Origin: Rhodococcus zopfii NBRC 100606 = JCM 9919
GTDB taxonomy: Bacteria > Actinomycetota > Actinomycetes > Mycobacteriales > Mycobacteriaceae
Length of the DNA: 64,000 nt
Direction: 5' to 3'
Assembly (NCBI RefSeq): GCF_001895025.1
Contig: NZ_BCXI01000007.1
Coordinates: forward strand, 62,001-126,000
The notes under the pieces were generated by a model. It was not told the origin of the DNA and made no database searches. It saw only the letters and a list, made by a program, of their open reading frames with translations. Every line of letters begins with the position of its first letter. The stretch's first letter is position 1. A program made the position numbers and the translations under genes. Positions 41,601 through 50,359 of the stretch are shown piece after piece.

Positions 41601-43232
41601 CTACCCGGCCGCCGCGGTCTCCGATTCGAGCGATACGGCCAGTTCCTCTGTCAGAAGACGGAATTCGTCGTCGCCACGCTCGCGCAGCCACACCGGGTCG
41701 GCGCAGTGCCACCGCTCGGCGCTGAGCGAGCGGGTGAGCACCTTGAAGGTCGCGGTACGCGGGAAGTCGGTGCAGACCCGAATCAGCGTCGGCAACTGCT
41801 TGGGACCGAGATCGGGCTGAGAGTCGAGGAAGCGCGCGAACCCGGCCGGATCGAATGCGGAGTCCGCCGAGGGGATCACCGCCGCCATCACCCGGTCACC
41901 CACATGACGATCGGGCACCGCATACACCGAGACCTGCGCGAACCCCGGATAGCGCAGCAGCACTCGTTCGATCGGGGCCGCGCCGATGTTCTCGCCGTCC
42001 ACCCGCAGCCATCCCGAACTGCGGCCGGCGAAGTACACGAACCCGTCGGCGTCGCGGAATCCGAGGTCGCCGCTGTGGTAGCGACCGTCCCGGACGCGGT
42101 CGGCGTCGGCGCCGGGATCGTTGTAGTACCCGGCGAACTGGCCCGCCCCGCGGACATTGACCAGCTCCCCGGTGGCCTCGTCGGCGTTGACGATGCGACC
42201 GTGGTCGTCGAACTCGGCTGGAGGACAGACACGCCCGGTCTCCGGGTGCAGGATGTGGATGTCGTCGGGCAGCCTGCCGAGCGAACCGGCCGGAGCTCCC
42301 GGCGTCGCGGGGATCGACACCCCGCCCTCGGTCGAGCCGAAGCCGTCGACGACGATCGCGTCGAACCGGCGGCGGAACTCGGCGACCGCGGGCGCGGTCC
42401 CCTCGTTGCCGTACATGATCCGCAGCCGGTTGTCGGAGTCGTGCGGCGTCTCGGGGGTCGCGACAATGTACGAGAGCGGTTTGCCCACGTAATTGGCGTA
42501 GGTGACGCCGAAGTTCCGCAGATCCGGCAGGAACCCGGACGCGGAGAAGCGTCGGCGCAGGGCCACCGCGCACCGGCCGGCCAGCGCGACGGCCCAGCCC
42601 GCCATCATGGCATTCGAGTGGAACAACGGCATCGACAGATACACCACGTCGTCGGCGCCGAGGCCGAACCGCTGCGCGAGCATCCGCCCCGGTGCCGCGA
42701 TCTTCGCGTGCGTGCACCGCACGGCCTTCGGATCGCCGCTTGTACCGGACGTGAAGATCAGCATGAACAGGTCGTCGGGCGAGACCTCGGCAACCTCCGG
42801 AATCGAATCACGGTGCGGTGCCAGAAGCTCGGCCCACTCCGGCGAATCGACGTCGATCACCCGGACGTCGCCGAGATCGAGACCCTCGAGCAGGCCCGCG
42901 TGTGCCTGCTCGGTGAACACCACCTGGCAGTCGGCGAGCGCGATGTCACGGGCGAGGGCGTCGCCGCGACGGGTCGTGTTCAGGCCCACCACGACGGACC
43001 CGGAGAACGCGGCACCGCCGAGTAACAGCGAGAACTCCGGGACGTTGTCCATGAGGATCCCGAAGTGCCGGGGCCGGTCCGGATCGAGCAGGGCACGCAG
43101 CAGCGCGGCCCGGTCGTGGCTGCGCTGTACATGCTGGCGCCACGACAGCGACACGTCCTCGAAACGCAGGCCCCGGTCGTCGATCTCGCGCATCGCGGTG
43201 AGCAAAGCACTCACCGTGGGTGTTTCCGTCAT
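41601..43232 (-). CDS. fadD17: Acyl/steroid-CoA ligase FadD17
   Basis: A 543-residue ANL-superfamily ligase: the AMP-binding loop LIFTSGTSGDPKAVRCTH, MPLFHSNAMMAGW, GFGSTEGGVSIPATPG, SGDLGFRDADGFVYFAGRSSGWLRVDGENI. The last segment lacks the common K in the R-x-K-D-x-I-x-x-G-G-E-N motif, giving a DGENIGAAPIE form. It is third in the minus-strand run fadE26-fadE27-fadD17, the same order as Mtb Rv3504-Rv3506. FadD17 makes steroid-CoA thioesters from side-chain acids. ATG 43232 was chosen at the conserved start. Confidence 0.88.
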   Translation of the reverse strand: MTETPTVSALLTAMREIDDRGLRFEDVSLSWRQHVQRSHDRAALLRALLDPDRPRHFGILMDNVPEFSLLLGGAAFSGSVVVGLNTTRRGDALARDIALADCQVVFTEQAHAGLLEGLDLGDVRVIDVDSPEWAELLAPHRDSIPEVAEVSPDDLFMLIFTSGTSGDPKAVRCTHAKIAAPGRMLAQRFGLGADDVVYLSMPLFHSNAMMAGWAVALAGRCAVALRRRFSASGFLPDLRNFGVTYANYVGKPLSYIVATPETPHDSDNRLRIMYGNEGTAPAVAEFRRRFDAIVVDGFGSTEGGVSIPATPGAPAGSLGRLPDDIHILHPETGRVCPPAEFDDHGRIVNADEATGELVNVRGAGQFAGYYNDPGADADRVRDGRYHSGDLGFRDADGFVYFAGRSSGWLRVDGENIGAAPIERVLLRYPGFAQVSVYAVPDRHVGDRVMAAVIPSADSAFDPAGFARFLDSQPDLGPKQLPTLIRVCTDFPRTATFKVLTRSLSAERWHCADPVWLRERGDDEFRLLTEELAVSLESETAAAG

Positions 43233-43294
43233 CGGTGCATCCTCGCGGCAGACGGGAGTCGGAGTACAGGCGACATCTCGGCGAGCGGGACCGG

Positions 43295-44410
43295 TCAGGC
43301 AGGTGCCGAGGCGAGTGCGGTGCCGAGCGAACGCAGTTGCGTCGTCGCCGAACCGAGCAGGAACTCGTGATGCTTGGCTGCCAGGAAGTAGCGGTGGACC
43401 GGATGGTCCTCGTCGAGCCCGACGCCGCCGTGCACGTGCACCGCGGTGTGGGCGACGCGATGCCCGGCGTCGGCGGCCCAGAACGCCGCGGTACGCAGTT
43501 CGCCGGTGTCCGGCAGTCCCTCGGCGATCCGGAAGGCGGCCTGCCACAGTGTCAGTCGCACCGCTTTGACGTCGATGTATCCGTCGGCGAGGCGTTGGGC
43601 GACGGCCTGGAAGCTGCCGATCGGGCGGTCGAACTGGACCCGCTCGCGGGCGTATTCGGCGGTGAGCTCGAGGGCGCGTTCGAGAACGCCGAACTGGTAG
43701 GCAGCGGAACCGAGCAGCGTGCGGTCGCGCAGCCACGCCGCGACCGCGGCGCCGTCGGTGCCGAGGACCCGGTCCGCGCCGACGCGCGCGTCGGCGAAGT
43801 CGACGATGCCGGCGCTGCCGAAATCGGTGGTGGACTGGCGGGTCACCGTGACACCGGGTGCGCCGGCGTCGACGAGCAGGACCACGACCCCGGATTCGGT
43901 GGTGGCGGGAACCAGGAACAGATCGGCGACCGGCGCCGCGTCGACGACGATCTTGGTGCCGTTCAGGATCCAGCCGTCGCCGGTGCGGGTGGCCCGGGTG
44001 ACGGGCGTGGTCGGGTCGTCGTTCAGTTCCTCGGTGAGTGCGGCGGCGAGGACCTTCTCGCCGGTCGCCGCCGTTTCGCCCCACGCGGTGCGCTGCGCGG
44101 CGGTGCCGAATTCGGCCAGGGCCGTCGCGGACGCGACGACCGAGGTCAGGTAGGGCACGGCCGCGACACCGCGGCCGAGTTCGGCGCAGATGCTGATCTG
44201 CTCGAGCGGGCCGAAGCCGTCGCCGCCGATCGAGTCGGGGAGCGCGGCGCCGAGCACACCGGACGACGCGAGCGCGTCCCACAGTGCATGGTCGATCCGG
44301 TCCTCGGCCGCGTCGAGTTCGCGGAGGTGCTCGTTCGTGGCGATCTCGGTGACGATGCTGCGGGTGAGGCCGGCCAGATCCTGCTGGGCCTCGGTGAGTA
44401 TGAAGTCCAC
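43295..44410 (-). CDS. fadE27: Acyl-CoA dehydrogenase FadE27 (ChsE5-type subunit)
   Basis: A 371-residue acyl-CoA-dehydrogenase-fold subunit: VDFILTEAQQDLAGLTRSIV, SSGVLGAALPDSIGGDGFGPLE, NGTKIVVDAAPVADLFLVPA, FDRPIGSFQAVAQRLADGYIDV and HVHGGVGLDEDHPVHRYFLAAK. In Mtb FadE27 pairs with FadE26 as an alpha2beta2 dehydrogenase (ChsE4-ChsE5) that oxidises the C26 steroid acyl-CoA. It starts at GTG 44410, 35 bases after fadE26. The adjacent order matches Mtb. Confidence 0.9.
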   Translation of the reverse strand: MDFILTEAQQDLAGLTRSIVTEIATNEHLRELDAAEDRIDHALWDALASSGVLGAALPDSIGGDGFGPLEQISICAELGRGVAAVPYLTSVVASATALAEFGTAAQRTAWGETAATGEKVLAAALTEELNDDPTTPVTRATRTGDGWILNGTKIVVDAAPVADLFLVPATTESGVVVLLVDAGAPGVTVTRQSTTDFGSAGIVDFADARVGADRVLGTDGAAVAAWLRDRTLLGSAAYQFGVLERALELTAEYARERVQFDRPIGSFQAVAQRLADGYIDVKAVRLTLWQAAFRIAEGLPDTGELRTAAFWAADAGHRVAHTAVHVHGGVGLDEDHPVHRYFLAAKHHEFLLGSATTQLRSLGTALASAPA

Positions 44411-44445
44411 TGCGGTGGTCCTCTCGTGGTGTGGCGGCTCGGCGG

Positions 44446-45624
44446 TCAGCGCTTGGCGGGCGGCTGGCCGAGGGCGGTCATGGCGATGATGTCGCGCTGC
44501 ACCTCGTTGGTGCCGCCGCCGAACGTCAGGATGAGCGAGCTGCGGTGCATGCGTTCGATGCGTCCGCGCAGCAGCACACCCGGGGTGTTCTGCCGCAGTG
44601 TCGCCGCGGGGCCGAGAACCTCCATGAGCAGGCGGTAGGCCTCGGTGGCGAACTCGGTGCCGAAGACCTTGTTCGCCGACGCGGGTGCCGGCCCCAGGGG
44701 TGCGGTGCTCGACGCGATCTCCCAGTTCATGAGCTTGAGGTATTCGGCCTTGGCGTGCACCCGGGCGAGGTTTATCTGCACCCATTCCTGGTCGATGACG
44801 CGCCGGCCGTCGGGCAGCGTGGTGTTCTGCGCCCACGCACGGACTTCCTGCAGCGCGGTGAGGATCGGACCGGCCGAGGTGAGTGCCACGCGTTCGTGGT
44901 TGAGCTGGTTGGTGACCAGCGCCCAGCCGCCGTTCTCCTCGCCGACGAGCGCCGACGCCGGAACCCGCACGTCCTGGTAGTAGGTGGCGCTGGTGTCCGG
45001 TCCGGCCATGGTGTGCACCGGGGTGTACGAGAATCCCTCCGCCGTGGCCGGCACGATGAGGACGCTGATTCCCTTGTGCTTCTTGACATCCGGATTCGTC
45101 CGGCAGGCGAGCCACACGTAGTCGGCATAGGCGATGAGGCTGGTCCACATCTTCTGGCCGTTGATGACCCATTCGTCCCCGTCGCGCACCGCGGTGGTGC
45201 GCAGCGACGCCAGATCGGTGCCGGCGCCGGGTTCGGAATAGCCGATGGAGAAGTGCAGTTCGCCCGCGGAGATCTTCGGCAGGAAGAACGCCTTCTGCTC
45301 GGGTGTGCCGTAGTGCATGATCGTCGGCGCCACCGAGTTGATGGTGAGGAACGGGACGGGGGCACCGGCGACGGCGGCCTCGTCGGTGAAGATCAACTGC
45401 TCCATCGCGGAACGGTTCTGGCCGCCGTACTCCTCGGGCCAGCCGAGGGTGAGCCAGCCGTCCTTGCCCATCTGCTGCACCACTTCGCGGTACACGTTGC
45501 CGACGCCGTATTCACCGGTCGTCGCTGCCAAAGCCTCGCGCCGTTCCGGCGTCATCAGGTCGGCGAAGTACGCGCGCAGTTCCTCGCGCAGCTTCTGCTG
45601 CTGCGGGGTATAGGTGATGTCCAA
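44446..45624 (-). CDS. fadE26: Acyl-CoA dehydrogenase FadE26 (ChsE4-type subunit)
   Basis: A 392-residue acyl-CoA dehydrogenase subunit beginning LDITYTPQQQKLREELRAYF. It shows LGWPEEYGGQNRSAMEQLIF, FSIGYSEPGAGTDLASL, WVINGQKMWTSLIAYADYVWLA and the C-terminal FGGGTNEVQRDIIAMTALG. It forms the partner of FadE27. The TTG at 45624 is preferred: GGAG lies nearby and homologues begin there; the in-frame ATG at 45678 would include part of the leader near the KstR box. It is first in the minus-strand operon with fadE27, fadD17 and possibly the mce remnant. Confidence 0.9.
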   Translation of the reverse strand: MDITYTPQQQKLREELRAYFADLMTPERREALAATTGEYGVGNVYREVVQQMGKDGWLTLGWPEEYGGQNRSAMEQLIFTDEAAVAGAPVPFLTINSVAPTIMHYGTPEQKAFFLPKISAGELHFSIGYSEPGAGTDLASLRTTAVRDGDEWVINGQKMWTSLIAYADYVWLACRTNPDVKKHKGISVLIVPATAEGFSYTPVHTMAGPDTSATYYQDVRVPASALVGEENGGWALVTNQLNHERVALTSAGPILTALQEVRAWAQNTTLPDGRRVIDQEWVQINLARVHAKAEYLKLMNWEIASSTAPLGPAPASANKVFGTEFATEAYRLLMEVLGPAATLRQNTPGVLLRGRIERMHRSSLILTFGGGTNEVQRDIIAMTALGQPPAKR

Positions 45625-45688
45625 CGAACCGCTCCAATCGTCGCCGCGGGGACGAGTCCGGCAATGTTCCCGAATCATTGCACAGAAC

Positions 45689-45702
45689 TGGAACGCGTTC
45701 TA
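45689..45702. promoter_or_regulatory. KstR box between fadE26 and fdxD
   Basis: TGGAACGCGTTCTA is a full consensus match, 64 bases from the fadE26 TTG and 81 from the fdxD ATG. It likely controls both divergent units. Confidence 0.87.
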
Positions 45703-45783
45703 GCCTTACCGGTGAGGCTCCGTCCGGGGTGGTGCCGGCGGTGTCCGACAGGCTCGGTGTGAATGGGAAGCGAGGGTTTCGGG

Positions 45784-45969
45784 ATGGATATCAAGGTCGA
45801 CTTCGATCGATGTGAGGCGAACGGCGTGTGTGTGGGAATCGCACCGGATCTGTTCGATCTGAACGACGACGACGAACTGACCGTCGTCCACCCGATCCCG
45901 GACGGCCGCGAGGCGGACGCGCGCGAGGCGATCGTTCAGTGCCCGCGGGCCGCGCTGACGGAGGTCTGA
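45784..45969 (+). CDS. fdxD: [3Fe-4S]-type ferredoxin FdxD
   Basis: A 61-residue ferredoxin beginning MDIKVDFDRCEANGVCVGIAPDLFDL. Three cysteines fit a 3Fe-4S cluster: Cys10, Cys16 and Cys53 (VQCPRAAL), with no fourth Cys in the usual place. It occupies the Rv3503c position between fadE26 and hsd4A and probably passes electrons to a sterol P450 such as CYP125. The ATG at 45784 has GAAGCGAGGG-type purines upstream. Confidence 0.92.
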   Translation: MDIKVDFDRCEANGVCVGIAPDLFDLNDDDELTVVHPIPDGREADAREAIVQCPRAALTEV

Positions 45970-45990
45970 CGCTCCGCTCTTGCCAGGAAT

Positions 45991-46004
45991 GAGAACACGT
46001 TCTA
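45991..46004. promoter_or_regulatory. KstR box upstream of hsd4A
   Basis: GAGAACACGTTCTA matches except for G at the first position. It lies 129 bases before the hsd4A ATG and 21 bases after the fdxD stop. Confidence 0.75.
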
Positions 46005-46133
46005 CATTCCGACGGTCCCCGGTTTCGTTCGCCGGAGCGCCGAGCGCCGAGTGCGCCCGATGCGGTGCCGGAAGAGCCGGTAACGAAGAGGCGGGCCGTC
46101 AAGGGCCCGCCGTGGTCGCGAGGAGTGCGATTC

Positions 46134-47069
46134 ATGAGTGTTGACGGCAGTGCCGGTCCCGAGAACGTCACCGATTTCCGAGGAGTCGACCTGACCGGCA
46201 AGGTCGCCGTGGTGACCGGCGCCGGCGCGGGACTCGGCCGCGCCGAGGCGGTGGCGCTCGCGCAGGCCGGCGCAACGGTGGTCGTCAACGACCTCGCCGA
46301 GACCGACGAGGTCCAGGACACGCTCGAGCAGATCCGCGCGATCGGCGGCGACGTCGCGTTCGTGCCGGGCAGCATCGCCGAACGGGCCACGGCCGACGCG
46401 CTCGTCTCCACCGCGCAGGATCGGTTCGGCAGCCTCGACATCGTCGTCAACAATGCCGGTGTCGTGCGGGACCGGATGCTGCCCAACATGTCCGACGAGG
46501 AATGGGACACGGTGATCGCGGTGCACCTGCGCGGACACTTTCTGCTGTGCCGCAACGCGGCCGCGTACTGGCGCGCCAAGTCGAAGGAGGCCGGCGCGCC
46601 CGTCTACGCCCGGATCGTCAACACGGCCTCCGAGGCGGGCCTGCTCGGCCCCGAGGGGCAGGCCAACTACGGCGCGGCCAAGGCCGGCATCATTTCGCTC
46701 ACCCTGTCGGCGGCACGCGGCCTCTCGCGGTACGGCGTACGCGCCAACGCGATCTGCCCGCGGGGCCGGACCGCGATGACCGAGTCGGTGTTCGGCGCCG
46801 CGCCGGCCACCGAGATCGATCCGCTGTCGCCCGAGCACGTCGGAACGCTCGTATCGTATCTGGCCTCGCCTGCCGCGGACCGGGTCAACGGACAGGTCTT
46901 CGTCGTCTACGGGCCGATGGTCGCGTTGATGGCCGCCCCCGTCGTCGAGCAGCGTTTCGATGCAGAGGGCCAGTGGACGCCGGGGGCGCTCGCACAGGAA
47001 CTCGGTGGCTACTTCGAGGACCGCGATCCGGCCCGGATGTTCTCGGCCTCCGAGTTGCTGAAGCTCTGA
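46134..47069 (+). CDS. hsd4A: Hsd4A-type SDR, (3R)-hydroxyacyl-CoA / 17beta-hydroxysteroid dehydrogenase
   Basis: A 311-residue SDR with TGAGAGLGRAEA, NNAGVVRDRMLPNMSDEEWD and NYGAAKAG, the MFE-2-like branch. Homologues (Rv3502c, mycobacterial Hsd4A) oxidise the side-chain 3-hydroxyacyl-CoA and also act on 17beta-hydroxysteroids. The ATG at 46134 has AGGAG 9 bases upstream. It is located between fdxD and mce4 exactly as in Mtb. It has its own upstream KstR-like box and is separated from mce4 by a 467-bp gap. Confidence 0.9.
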   Translation: MSVDGSAGPENVTDFRGVDLTGKVAVVTGAGAGLGRAEAVALAQAGATVVVNDLAETDEVQDTLEQIRAIGGDVAFVPGSIAERATADALVSTAQDRFGSLDIVVNNAGVVRDRMLPNMSDEEWDTVIAVHLRGHFLLCRNAAAYWRAKSKEAGAPVYARIVNTASEAGLLGPEGQANYGAAKAGIISLTLSAARGLSRYGVRANAICPRGRTAMTESVFGAAPATEIDPLSPEHVGTLVSYLASPAADRVNGQVFVVYGPMVALMAAPVVEQRFDAEGQWTPGALAQELGGYFEDRDPARMFSASELLKL

Positions 47070-47245
47070 TCCGTCGTCGGGTGGTGCCGGTCCGGGCCTG
47101 TGCGGAAGAGTCAGCAGTTTGTGCAACTCATAGTGACAGGCACCGTCCTCCTCGGCTAATATTCCGCAGGCTGCCGTCGATCCGAATAGGGTCGACGTGC
47201 AACGCCTTGTGTGCTGCGGCACCCCCCGGCCCCCTCATCCATCAT

Positions 47246-47259
47246 TGGAACCTGTTCCA
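47246..47259. promoter_or_regulatory. KstR box, distal, in the mce4 leader
   Basis: TGGAACCTGTTCCA is a full consensus match and a perfect palindrome. It lies 277 bases upstream of yrbE4A. Confidence 0.85.
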
Positions 47260-47448
47260 TTTTTCGACCCCGTACCGAAGTGGCGGGCGGCGTGATCGCA
47301 CCCGATCGCCGGTTTCGGCCGGATGTCCGCCCAAGTTGTAAAGCTCCACGTAAATCCACTTATCCGAATCGGAATTCGATTCCGCCTCCGAGGTGCGGTG
47401 GCGGTGCGCAGGCATTCGCCACCGTCGCCGGTGCGCATCTTTGACAGT

Positions 47449-47462
47449 GTGAACACGTTCTA
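47449..47462. promoter_or_regulatory. KstR box, proximal, upstream of yrbE4A
   Basis: GTGAACACGTTCTA matches apart from G at the first position. It lies 74 bases before the yrbE4A TTG, followed by AT-rich TAGTTATTATGA. Confidence 0.8.
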
Positions 47463-47536
47463 GTTATTATGACGCGGGTCACACCGCGGCCCGCGTCGGC
47501 CCCTGGCCGACCCAATCATCGAACGGAGGGGAGACG

Positions 47537-48301
47537 TTGGTAGACCTCCTCGAGGTCCCGTTGCGAGCCGTCGGCGGCCTCTTCGCCATGACCGGGGAAA
47601 CCGCGCGTGCGGCATTCTCGCGGCCGTTCCAACGGCGTGAATTCATCGACCAGGCATGGTTCGTCGCACGGGTGTCGCTTCTACCGACCGTCCTTGTGGC
47701 AGTGCCGTTCACGGTTCTGGTCAGCTTCACCCTCAACATCCTGCTCCGTGAGATCGGCGCTGCCGACCTCAGCGGTGCGGGCGCGGCGCTCGGCGCGGTC
47801 ACCCAGGTCGGGCCGATGGTCACCGTCCTCATCGTGGCCGGCGCAGGCGCGACCGCGATCTGCGCCGACCTCGCCGCCCGCACCATCCGTGAGGAGATCG
47901 ATGCGATGCGGGTGCTCGGTATCAACCCGATCCATCGCCTCGTCGTGCCCCGCGTGCTCGCGTCCACGGTCGTGGCGCTTCTCCTCAACGGCCTCGTGTG
48001 CTCGATCGGCATCCTCGGCGGTTTCGCGTTCTCGGTGTTCCTGCAGGACGTGAACCCGGGCGCCTTCGTCAACGGCATCACGCTGCTCACCGGCTTCGGA
48101 GAGCTGATGATCTCCCAGGTCAAGGCCGGTCTGTTCGGCATGATCGCCGGACTGGTCGCCTCCTATCTCGGACTCAACGTCAAGGGCGGTGCCAAGAGCG
48201 TCGGCGACGCGGTCAACCAGACGGTCGTATTCGCGTTCATGGCACTGTTCGTGGTCAATCTCCTCGTCACGGCCGTCGGCATCAAGCTGACGGCCGGATG
48301 A
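47537..48301 (+). CDS. yrbE4A: Mce4 permease subunit YrbE4A
   Basis: A 254-residue MlaE-type ABC permease with about five membrane segments: FIDQAWFVARVSLLPTVLVAVPF, AGAGATAICADLAARTIREEIDAMRVLGINP (coupling-helix region), GFAFSVFLQDVNPGAF and FVVNLLVTAVGIKLTAG. TTG at 47537 is the likely start because GGAGGGGAG lies just upstream and the protein begins VDLLEVPLRAVGG as expected. It is the first gene of the mce4 operon, followed by yrbE4B after 20 bases. With YrbE4B it forms the membrane gate for sterol uptake. Confidence 0.93.
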   Translation: MVDLLEVPLRAVGGLFAMTGETARAAFSRPFQRREFIDQAWFVARVSLLPTVLVAVPFTVLVSFTLNILLREIGAADLSGAGAALGAVTQVGPMVTVLIVAGAGATAICADLAARTIREEIDAMRVLGINPIHRLVVPRVLASTVVALLLNGLVCSIGILGGFAFSVFLQDVNPGAFVNGITLLTGFGELMISQVKAGLFGMIAGLVASYLGLNVKGGAKSVGDAVNQTVVFAFMALFVVNLLVTAVGIKLTAG

Positions 48302-48321
48302 GCGGCTCGGTGGTGGAGTAG

Positions 48322-49170
48322 ATGGCAGTGATTACCGGGCGCTTCCCCCGCATGCGCCGACGTTTACGCGCCGCGTCAAACTCGATCGACGGCATCGGCG
48401 AACAGGCCCTGTTCTTCGGTCGTGCCCTCGGGTCCGCGCCGCGCGCGCTGATGCACTACCCGAAGGAGACGGTCCGGCTCGTCGCCGAGATCAGCATGGG
48501 CACCGGCGCGCTCGCCGTCATCGGCGGCACCGTCGTGATCGTCGGCTTCCTGACCCTGTTCACCGGCGGCATCATCGCCGTGCAGGGCTTCAGTTCCCTC
48601 GGCAACATCGGTGTCGAAGCGCTCACCGGCTTCTTCGCGGCGTTCATCAACGTGCGCATCGCCGCCCCGACCATCGCGGGCATCGGCCTGGCGGCAACGA
48701 TCGGGGCCGGTTCCACCGCCCAGCTCGGGGCGATGCGCGTGTCCGAGGAAATCGACGCGCTCGAGGTGATGGCGATCCCGTCGGTCCCGTACCTGGTGAG
48801 CACGCGGGTGATGGCCGGGATGATCGCGATCATCCCGCTGTACTCGCTCGCGGTGATCGCCTCGTTCATCGCCAGCCGCTTCGCAACGGTCGTGCTCTAC
48901 GGCCAGTCCGCCGGCGTGTACGACCACTACTTCCAGACCTTCCTCATCCCCACCGACATCCTGTGGTCGTTCGTGCAGGCCATCGTCATGGCCATCGCGG
49001 TGATGCTCATCCACACCTACTACGGCTTCAACGCCGGCGGCGGGCCGGTCGGTGTCGGTGTCGCCGTCGGCAACGCGGTGCGCGCGTCCCTCATCGCCGT
49101 CGTCACCGTCACTCTCCTCATCTCGCTCGCGGTCTACGGGATGTCCGGCAACTTCAACCTGTCGGGATAG
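48322..49170 (+). CDS. yrbE4B: Mce4 permease subunit YrbE4B
   Basis: A 282-residue MlaE-type permease. Motifs include LIAEISMGTGALAV-like VAEISMGTGALAVIGG, AAPTIAGIGLAATIGAGSTAQLGAMRVSEEIDALEVMAIPSVPYLVSTR and YYGFNAGGGPVGVGVAVG. It has about five to six membrane segments with an amphipathic N-terminal helix. It pairs with YrbE4A and sits 9 bases before mce4A. In Mtb the matching ATPase (MceG) is encoded elsewhere, and no ATPase gene is in this window. Confidence 0.93.
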   Translation: MAVITGRFPRMRRRLRAASNSIDGIGEQALFFGRALGSAPRALMHYPKETVRLVAEISMGTGALAVIGGTVVIVGFLTLFTGGIIAVQGFSSLGNIGVEALTGFFAAFINVRIAAPTIAGIGLAATIGAGSTAQLGAMRVSEEIDALEVMAIPSVPYLVSTRVMAGMIAIIPLYSLAVIASFIASRFATVVLYGQSAGVYDHYFQTFLIPTDILWSFVQAIVMAIAVMLIHTYYGFNAGGGPVGVGVAVGNAVRASLIAVVTVTLLISLAVYGMSGNFNLSG

Positions 49171-49179
49171 GCGGCATAC

Positions 49180-50358
49180 ATGGACAGCGAATCGTGGAAG
49201 AAGAAACTCGCCGCCTTCGGGATGATCGGCGGGCTCGTCGTGCTCGTCGTCGCGGCGCTGACGCAGTTCGTCGGCGGTTTCACCGCGACCGTCCCGGTGA
49301 CCGTGACCTCCGCGCGTTCCGGCCTGGTGATGGAACCCGACGCCAAGGTCAAGCTCCGCGGCGTCGAGGTCGGGCGGGTCTCGTCGATCGAGCACAGCGC
49401 GGACGGTGCCGTACTGAACCTGGCGATGAATCCCGGCCAGCTGCACCTGATTCCGTCGAACGCGCAGGTGACGATCGAATCGACCACCGTCTTCGGCGCG
49501 AAGTTCGTCAACCTGGTCGTCCCGGACGACGCGTCGCCGGTCCCGCTGCAGGAAGGCGCGGTCATCGCCGCAGACAACGTCACCGTCGAGTTCAACACCG
49601 TCTTCGAGCACCTGAACGACGTACTCGCGCAGGTGCAGCCGGAGAAACTCAACGCCACGCTCGGAGCGATCTCGGAAGGTCTGCGCGGTCGCGGTGACGA
49701 CCTCGGTGCCGCACTCGCGGAGATCGACGACTACCTCGTGACGATGAACCCGTCTCTGCCGCAACTGCAGTACGACCTCCGGGCCGGCGCGGACGTGGCC
49801 GGTGTCTACGCCGACACCGCACCCGACCTGATGACCACGATCGGCAACGCCACCGACGTCGGCAACACCGTCGTCGACGAGCAGGCCAACCTCGATCTGC
49901 TGCTGATGAACGTCACCGGTCTCGCAACCACCGGCCGAGACGTCCTGGGCGAGAACGAGGCCCAGCTGACCAGTGCGCTGGATCTGCTGACGCACACGAC
50001 CACACTCCTCGGCGAGTACTCACCCGAGCTGACGTGCTTCATCGTCGGACTCAACGATGCGCGCATCGCGTTCGAGCCGATGGCCGGCACGGGCAAGTAC
50101 GCGTCGCTGATGCTGAGCACCAGCTTCATGGGCGGCGCCACCATCTACAACCAGGAGCAGGACCTCCCCGTCGTGGGTGCCGGGGGCGGGCCCAACTGCT
50201 ACGGACTTCCGAACTTCGATCCCCGTCGCGACGGACACGCCCAGTTCGCGGTCGCGAACACCGGTGAGGTGCCCTTCAAGCCGTCCACCGAGGCATGGGT
50301 CCGGTACCCGACGATCTTCCAGTACCTGTACGGCGACGACCTTGCGGCAGGGCAGTGA
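49180..50358 (+). CDS. mce4A: Mce4A
   Basis: A 392-residue Mce protein with one N-terminal membrane segment (FGMIGGLVVLVVAALTQFVGG), an MCE domain (SARSGLVMEPDAKVKLRGVEVGRV; ESTTVFGAKFVNLV), a helical region, and the conserved tail CFIVGLNDARIAFEP, then GGPNCYGLPNFDP. It is a subunit of the heterohexameric periplasmic tube that carries cholesterol and related sterols to YrbE4AB. It is followed by mce4B after one base. Confidence 0.93.
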   Translation: MDSESWKKKLAAFGMIGGLVVLVVAALTQFVGGFTATVPVTVTSARSGLVMEPDAKVKLRGVEVGRVSSIEHSADGAVLNLAMNPGQLHLIPSNAQVTIESTTVFGAKFVNLVVPDDASPVPLQEGAVIAADNVTVEFNTVFEHLNDVLAQVQPEKLNATLGAISEGLRGRGDDLGAALAEIDDYLVTMNPSLPQLQYDLRAGADVAGVYADTAPDLMTTIGNATDVGNTVVDEQANLDLLLMNVTGLATTGRDVLGENEAQLTSALDLLTHTTTLLGEYSPELTCFIVGLNDARIAFEPMAGTGKYASLMLSTSFMGGATIYNQEQDLPVVGAGGGPNCYGLPNFDPRRDGHAQFAVANTGEVPFKPSTEAWVRYPTIFQYLYGDDLAAGQ

Positions 50359-50359
50359 C

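Larger units (their letters stand above)
47070..47536. other. 467-bp intergenic leader of mce4
   Basis: I see no convincing gene here. It holds two KstR boxes (47246-47259 and 47449-47462) about 200 bp apart and local AT-rich stretches such as CTAATATTCC near 47157. The region between the boxes includes a GC-rich stretch CGATCGCCGGTTTCGGCCGG with no clear hairpin. It probably contains the mce4 promoter and a long 5' leader or an upstream second promoter. Confidence 0.6.
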
